From: CALMEC01 sp964440285
GTDB lineage: Bacteria > Actinomycetota > Thermoleophilia > Miltoncostaeales > Miltoncostaeaceae
NCBI GenBank assembly: GCA_964440285.1
Contig: CAYTRV010000095.1
Span: 1 to 8,286, forward strand
Direction of reading: 5' to 3'
DNA: 8,286 nucleotides
Under the pieces are notes generated by a model that saw only the letters and a program-made list of their open reading frames with translations, made no database searches and had not been told where the DNA came from. Both the position numbers and the translations under genes were made by a program. Of this stretch, positions 5,584 through 8,286 are shown in pieces. How positions within the stretch are numbered: the first letter of the stretch is position 1; each line of letters begins with the position of its first letter.

Positions 5584-7206
5584 ATGGCCGGTAGTGCCCA
5601 GCCCGGTCAGCTCGCCCGGGCCGACATCCGCGTGCTCGTCTGCGAGCAACTCGCCGACGCGGGGATCGAATGCCTCCGCCAGAGCGTCACGGTCGACGAC
5701 GGCACGTCGTGGACGGCGGAGGAGCTTGCCGAGCGCATCGCGGACTACGACGGCATCGTCGTGCGGAGCGCCACCAAGGTCACCGGGGAGCTCATCGGGC
5801 TCGCGACGAGGCTCAAGGTGATCGGCCGGGCCGGCACCGGGGTCGACAACGTCGATGTCGACGCGGCCACCCGCCGCGGCATCGTCGTCTGCAACGCGCC
5901 GGAGTCGAACTCCCTGTCCGCCGCGGAGCACACGATCGCGCTCATCCTCGCCCAGGCGCGCAACGTCGCCCAGGCGCATGCCCGGCTGGTCGAAGGTGCG
6001 TGGGAGCGCTCGAAGTTCGGCGGCATCGAGGTGACCGGGAAGACCCTCGGCGTCGTCGGGCTGGGCCGCATCGGCCGCCTCGTGGCGGAGCGCGCCAAGG
6101 GGCTTCGGATGAACGTCCTCGCATTCGACCCGTTCATCGCGGAGGGGCGCTACCGCGAGCTCGGGGTGGAGCGGGCCGAGACGCTCGACGATCTCTACGC
6201 CGCGAGCGACTTCGTCACGCTCCACATGCCGGCGACCCCTGAGACGCGCGGCATGATCGACGCCGCCGCGCTCGCGAAGATGAAGCCCGGCGCGCGGTTG
6301 ATCAACGTCGCCCGCGGCGACCTCGTCGACGAGGCGGCCCTCGCGGCGGCCGTGGCGAGCGGGCACCTGGCCGGGGCGGCCATCGACGTGTTCGAGTCGG
6401 AGCCGGCGACCGAGAGCCCGCTGTTCGGGATCCCGGGCGTCGTGGTCACGCCGCATCTCGGCGCGTCGACGGTCGAGGCGCAGGACCGCGCCGGGGCCGA
6501 CGTCGCCGAGCAGGTCGTCGCCGCGCTGACCGGCGGCGTCGTCACGTCGGCGGTCAACATCCCCGCCGTCAGCGCGGAGGGGATGGAGGCCATGCGGCCG
6601 TTCATCCCGCTCGCCCGTCAGCTCGGCCAGCTGCAGTGCGTGCTGACTGGCGGGCAGGTCTCCCCGCTCGAGATCGCGATCGAGGGCGGGCTGGCGGACT
6701 ACGGCACCCGGTTGCTGACCGCCGCAGCGCTCGTCGGGATCCTGCGTGGCCACACCGAGGAGCCCGCGAACCTCGTCAATGCGCCGCACCTCGCCGAGGA
6801 GCGCGGAATTCGGTTCACGGAGGCCACGACGCGACAGGAGCGTGACTACACCAACCGCATCACGCTGCGGTCGGGCAACGTCAGCGTGTCGGGCACCACG
6901 ATCGGCACCACGTCGCGCACGCGCCTGGTGTCCGCGTTCGACCAGGACATCGAGTTGGAGCTGGCACCGCACATCGGGATCTTCCGCTACCTCGACGTGC
7001 CCGGGATGATCGGACGCGTTGGCACGATCCTCGGTGCGGCGGGGGTCAACATCGCGTCGATGGCCGTGTCGCGCAGCCGCGCCGAGGGCCTCGCGGTGAT
7101 GGCCGTCACCGTCGACTCGCCGGTCCCGAAGGCCGCCGCGGATGAGATCGCCGCCATCGACGGGTTCGAACAGGTCTGGTTCGTCCAACTCGACCTGGAT
7201 GCGTAG
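5584..7206 (+). CDS. serA: D-3-phosphoglycerate dehydrogenase, long ACT-containing form
   Basis: A 540-residue phosphoglycerate dehydrogenase. It oxidises 3-phosphoglycerate to 3-phosphohydroxypyruvate with NAD+, the first step of serine synthesis. The order is: substrate-binding domain first part (about 15-110), with RAGTGVDNVDVDAA at 82-95; NAD-binding domain with GLGRIG (159-164) and Asp182; and catalytic residues Arg244 (NVARGDLVDE), Glu273 (FESEP) and His291 (PHLGAST). Their spacing (29 and 47) is the same as in the M. tuberculosis enzyme. Residues from about 330 to 460 fit the extra allosteric substrate-binding domain of the long form. A C-terminal ACT domain (about 463-540, YLDVPGMIGRVGTILGAAGVNIASM) should bind serine for feedback inhibition. 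ATG 5584 has GGAGGG at 5570-5575, eight bases upstream, inside the preceding gene. It adds about 13 residues before the conserved core. It is the last gene of the run and is followed by two hairpins. Confidence 0.97.
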   Translation: MAGSAQPGQLARADIRVLVCEQLADAGIECLRQSVTVDDGTSWTAEELAERIADYDGIVVRSATKVTGELIGLATRLKVIGRAGTGVDNVDVDAATRRGIVVCNAPESNSLSAAEHTIALILAQARNVAQAHARLVEGAWERSKFGGIEVTGKTLGVVGLGRIGRLVAERAKGLRMNVLAFDPFIAEGRYRELGVERAETLDDLYAASDFVTLHMPATPETRGMIDAAALAKMKPGARLINVARGDLVDEAALAAAVASGHLAGAAIDVFESEPATESPLFGIPGVVVTPHLGASTVEAQDRAGADVAEQVVAALTGGVVTSAVNIPAVSAEGMEAMRPFIPLARQLGQLQCVLTGGQVSPLEIAIEGGLADYGTRLLTAAALVGILRGHTEEPANLVNAPHLAEERGIRFTEATTRQERDYTNRITLRSGNVSVSGTTIGTTSRTRLVSAFDQDIELELAPHIGIFRYLDVPGMIGRVGTILGAAGVNIASMAVSRSRAEGLAVMAVTVDSPVPKAAADEIAAIDGFEQVWFVQLDLDA

Positions 7207-7240
7207 GCACGCCCGCTCGATGTCGGTGACCGGGCGTGCC
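7206..7240 (+). terminator. Candidate U-less terminator hairpin after serA
   Basis: GGCACGCCCG (7206-7215) and CGGGCGTGCC (7231-7240) are perfect inverted repeats giving a 10-bp stem and a 15-base loop. The stem starts at the last base of the serA stop codon. No T-tract follows, as is usual for actinobacterial terminators. Position and strength make this the likely end of the ilvN-serA transcript. Confidence 0.65.
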
Positions 7241-7243
7241 GTG

Positions 7244-7259
7244 CTCGTCCTTCGACGAG
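7244..7259 (+). terminator. Second hairpin in tandem after serA
   Basis: CTCGTC (7244-7249) and GACGAG (7254-7259) form a perfect 6-bp stem with a CTTC loop, three bases after the first hairpin. Flanking G-T and T-G pairs could extend it slightly. There is no T-tract. It may back up the first hairpin or block 3' exonuclease. Confidence 0.45.
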
Positions 7260-7296
7260 TGGCTCGCCCCATGAGGGAAAGCGGCCCGCGCCGGGG

Positions 7297-7749
7297 ATGA
7301 GACCGCCAAAGTCGCTGATCCGCGCGCTGGGACGCGTGCACGGCACCGTCTACCGCGCCACCGGCGGGCGCGTGCTCGGCCGCATCGGCGACGCCCGGGT
7401 GATCCTCGTCACCACGACCGGCCGTCGCAGCGGCGTGTCCCGAACCGTTCCGTTGCTCTGTATCCAGGACGGGGAAGATCGGGTGATCGTCGCCTCCCAG
7501 GCTGGTCACGACGCGTATCCGGGCTGGTATCTCAACCTGCGAGCCAACCCCGACGCGACGATGCAGATCGGCCGCCGGGTCATCCCGGTCCGTGCGACCG
7601 AGGCTGGCGCGGGGGAGGCCGACCGGCTCTGGGCACGACTCGTCGCCGCCTACCCGGCGTGGGAGGGCTATCGTGGCCGCACTCGGCGGAGGTTCCCAGT
7701 CGTGATCCTGAGAGCACAAGCGCGAGGAGATCCGGTCACCGACGCGTAG
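7297..7749 (+). CDS. Deazaflavin (F420)-dependent nitroreductase/quinone reductase family protein
   Basis: A 150-residue member of the Ddn-like split-barrel family (deazaflavin-dependent nitroreductase, formerly DUF385). These proteins bind coenzyme F420 and reduce quinones, nitro compounds or other unsaturated substrates. The typical N-terminus includes YRATGGRVLGRIG (19-31), the signature TTTGRRSG (39-46) with RTVPLL, VASQAG (65-70), and PGWYLNLRANP (75-85). The latter is the most diagnostic segment. The C-terminal YPAWEGYRGRTRRRFPVVIL also matches the family. Length is normal. The ATG at 7297 gives the full conserved N-terminus, though no well-spaced Shine-Dalgarno sequence is seen; AGGG at 7274-7277 is too far, and GGGG directly abuts the start. 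Two stops in a row (TAG TAA) end it. It is separated from serA by two hairpins, so it is probably its own unit. The substrate cannot be told from sequence. Confidence 0.92.
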   Translation: MRPPKSLIRALGRVHGTVYRATGGRVLGRIGDARVILVTTTGRRSGVSRTVPLLCIQDGEDRVIVASQAGHDAYPGWYLNLRANPDATMQIGRRVIPVRATEAGAGEADRLWARLVAAYPAWEGYRGRTRRRFPVVILRAQARGDPVTDA

Positions 7750-7780
7750 TAACCGCCCGCGGCCTTCCGCGCCGTCACTC

Positions 7781-7831
7781 CGGATCGAATCTGTTCCCGA
7801 GGCCGACGGGCGCGTCACGGCCTCCGATCCG
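7781..7831. repeat. Bulged two-part inverted repeat
   Basis: The right arm is one continuous 14-base run, CGGCCTC then CGATCCG (7818-7831). It pairs perfectly with two left segments, GAGGCCG (7799-7805) and CGGATCG (7781-7787), which are separated by an 11-base one-sided bulge (7788-7798). The apical loop is 12 bases. There is no T-tract. It could terminate the deazaflavin-family gene, form part of an RNA leader, or be an operator. Confidence 0.45.
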
Positions 7832-7849
7832 CGGGCTGCCTGCGTCCGG

Positions 7850-7879
7850 CACGCCGGCTGGGACTCATGTGCCGGCGTG
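7850..7879. terminator. Candidate U-less hairpin
   Basis: CACGCCGGC (7850-7858) and GCCGGCGTG (7871-7879) are perfect inverted repeats: a 9-bp stem with a 12-base loop. It lies about 100 bases after the preceding stop and just before a promoter-like patch. No T-tract follows. A transcription-factor operator is an alternative reading. Confidence 0.4.
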
Positions 7880-7928
7880 GTGCAGCCGATAAAGATTTGG
7901 TACGTTTCATGACACCATCGGATTGGGG

Positions 7929-7935
7929 AAGGAGG
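7929..7935 (+). promoter_or_regulatory. Strong Shine-Dalgarno sequence that sets the GTG start at 7941
   Basis: AAGGAGG is a perfect match to the 16S rRNA 3' end and lies five bases before GTG 7941. It fixes that codon as start over the in-frame ATG at 7965. Confidence 0.75.
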
Positions 7936-7940
7936 AGGCG

Positions 7941-8286
7941 GTGCCTGGCTCCTCGCGCGCACGGATGCATCTCATGACGGCGGCCGGAGTGATGGCCCTT
8001 GCCACGGGGTCGCTCTGCGCCGTCGCGTCCGGTCAGGTCGGGGTGCCCGATGTTCCGATCAGTTCGCAAGCAACGCTGGGCGTCCTCGACGCTGTCGCCG
8101 AGCTTCCGCCGGTACCGCAGACCCCGTCGGTCGCGGATGTCATACCCGAACCGCCGCAGCTTCCGGAGGTTCCGGTGGTCTCCGACCTCGGGGGCGGACT
8201 CCCGAGCGTGCCCGGGACCGGCGGCAGCGGCGGCTCCCCCAGCGGCGGCGGGGGCGCCGCCCAGCCCGACCGGAGCCCGGCCCGAT
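7941..8286 (+). CDS. Secreted Pro-rich and Gly/Ser-rich protein, N-terminal part (3' end outside window)
   Basis: The first 115 residues of an exported protein with no stop before the window edge. GTG 7941 follows a near-ideal ribosome site. The n-region has Arg6, Arg8 and His10. A hydrophobic core, LMTAAGVMALATGSLCAVA (11-29), gives a signal peptide, probably cut near residues 29-31. The mature part begins GQVGVPDVP and continues with a Pro-rich stretch (about 54-80) in which Pro alternates with acidic and hydrophobic residues, such as PEPPQLPEVP (69-78). A Gly/Ser-rich low-complexity linker follows (84-107, GGSGGSPSGGGG). This layout is that of a surface-displayed or wall-spanning protein whose functional domain lies further on. 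Third positions are somewhat less GC-biased than in the biosynthetic genes (5 of the first 22 codons end in A/T). I cannot name a family. Confidence 0.75.
   Translation, partial: MPGSSRARMHLMTAAGVMALATGSLCAVASGQVGVPDVPISSQATLGVLDAVAELPPVPQTPSVADVIPEPPQLPEVPVVSDLGGGLPSVPGTGGSGGSPSGGGGAAQPDRSPAR

Larger units (their letters stand above)
7753..7940. other. Intergenic region with several inverted repeats and a promoter-like AT-richer patch
   Basis: No gene fits in these 188 bases. From left to right they hold a 5-bp hairpin CGCGG/CCGCG (7758-7762, 7767-7771), a bulged 14-bp inverted repeat (7781-7831) and a 9-bp hairpin (7850-7879). An AT-richer patch follows (7888-7912). Within it TACGTT (7901-7906) fits TANNNT as a possible -10 box for the following secreted gene, with only a weak -35 (TGGTGC, 7878-7883). 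The strong ribosome site of that gene closes the region. Confidence 0.5.

Noticed and set aside
5515..7962. 815-codon open frame on the minus strand across serA and beyond
   Set aside because: It lies opposite serA and the deazaflavin-family gene, both firmly identified. Its product is a low-complexity Arg/Asp/Gly-rich string with no motif. Long antisense frames are expected in DNA with about 95% GC third positions.
7815..8069. Minus-strand frame of 84 codons opposite the last gene
   Set aside because: It has no ribosome site or motif and is antisense to a gene with signal peptide and strong Shine-Dalgarno sequence.

Overview
The window looks like chromosome from a very GC-rich actinobacterium. 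The support is codon use that is almost all G/C at third positions, GTG starts, frequent lack of U-tracts after hairpins, a member of the F420/deazaflavin-dependent reductase family, and secreted families typical of Actinobacteria (DUF6636-like and DUF3105). A Thermoleophilia-like lineage is my best guess from the gene content, but I cannot prove it from the sequence. Most of the window is housekeeping: tRNA-dependent amidation, branched-chain amino acid synthesis and serine synthesis. I see no phage, IS element, CRISPR array, tRNA or rRNA, and no clear new multi-gene system.

Layout. 1-2448 (+) holds the 3' end of gatA, complete gatB, and a small secreted six-cysteine protein whose GTG start overlaps the gatB stop. 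2499-3173 (-) is a single lipoprotein gene of unknown function, convergent with the gatB side and divergent from ilvN. Its codon use is clearly more relaxed than its neighbours. 3328-7206 (+) is a tight four-gene run, ilvN, ilvC, a DUF3105 lipoprotein and serA, with gaps of 24, 11 and 4 bases. It probably starts from a leaderless promoter directly before ilvN and ends in two tandem hairpins after serA. 7297-7749 (+) is a deazaflavin (F420)-dependent nitroreductase-family protein. 7753-7940 is a non-coding stretch rich in inverted repeats. 7941 to the window end is the start of a secreted Pro-rich and Gly-rich protein, cut by the window edge.

How the genes work together. GatA and GatB are subunits of the amidotransferase that converts misacylated Glu-tRNA(Gln) and/or Asp-tRNA(Asn). 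IlvN is the regulatory subunit of acetohydroxyacid synthase and IlvC does the next step of Ile/Val synthesis. SerA starts serine synthesis from 3-phosphoglycerate. IlvN, IlvC and SerA are likely co-transcribed. The catalytic partner gene ilvB, usually directly upstream of ilvN, is absent here; the lipoprotein gene occupies the place where it would be expected. The points most worth a second look are this missing ilvB with an atypical lipoprotein gene in its place, the structured intergenic region at 7753-7940, and the DUF3105 lipoprotein embedded in a biosynthetic operon.
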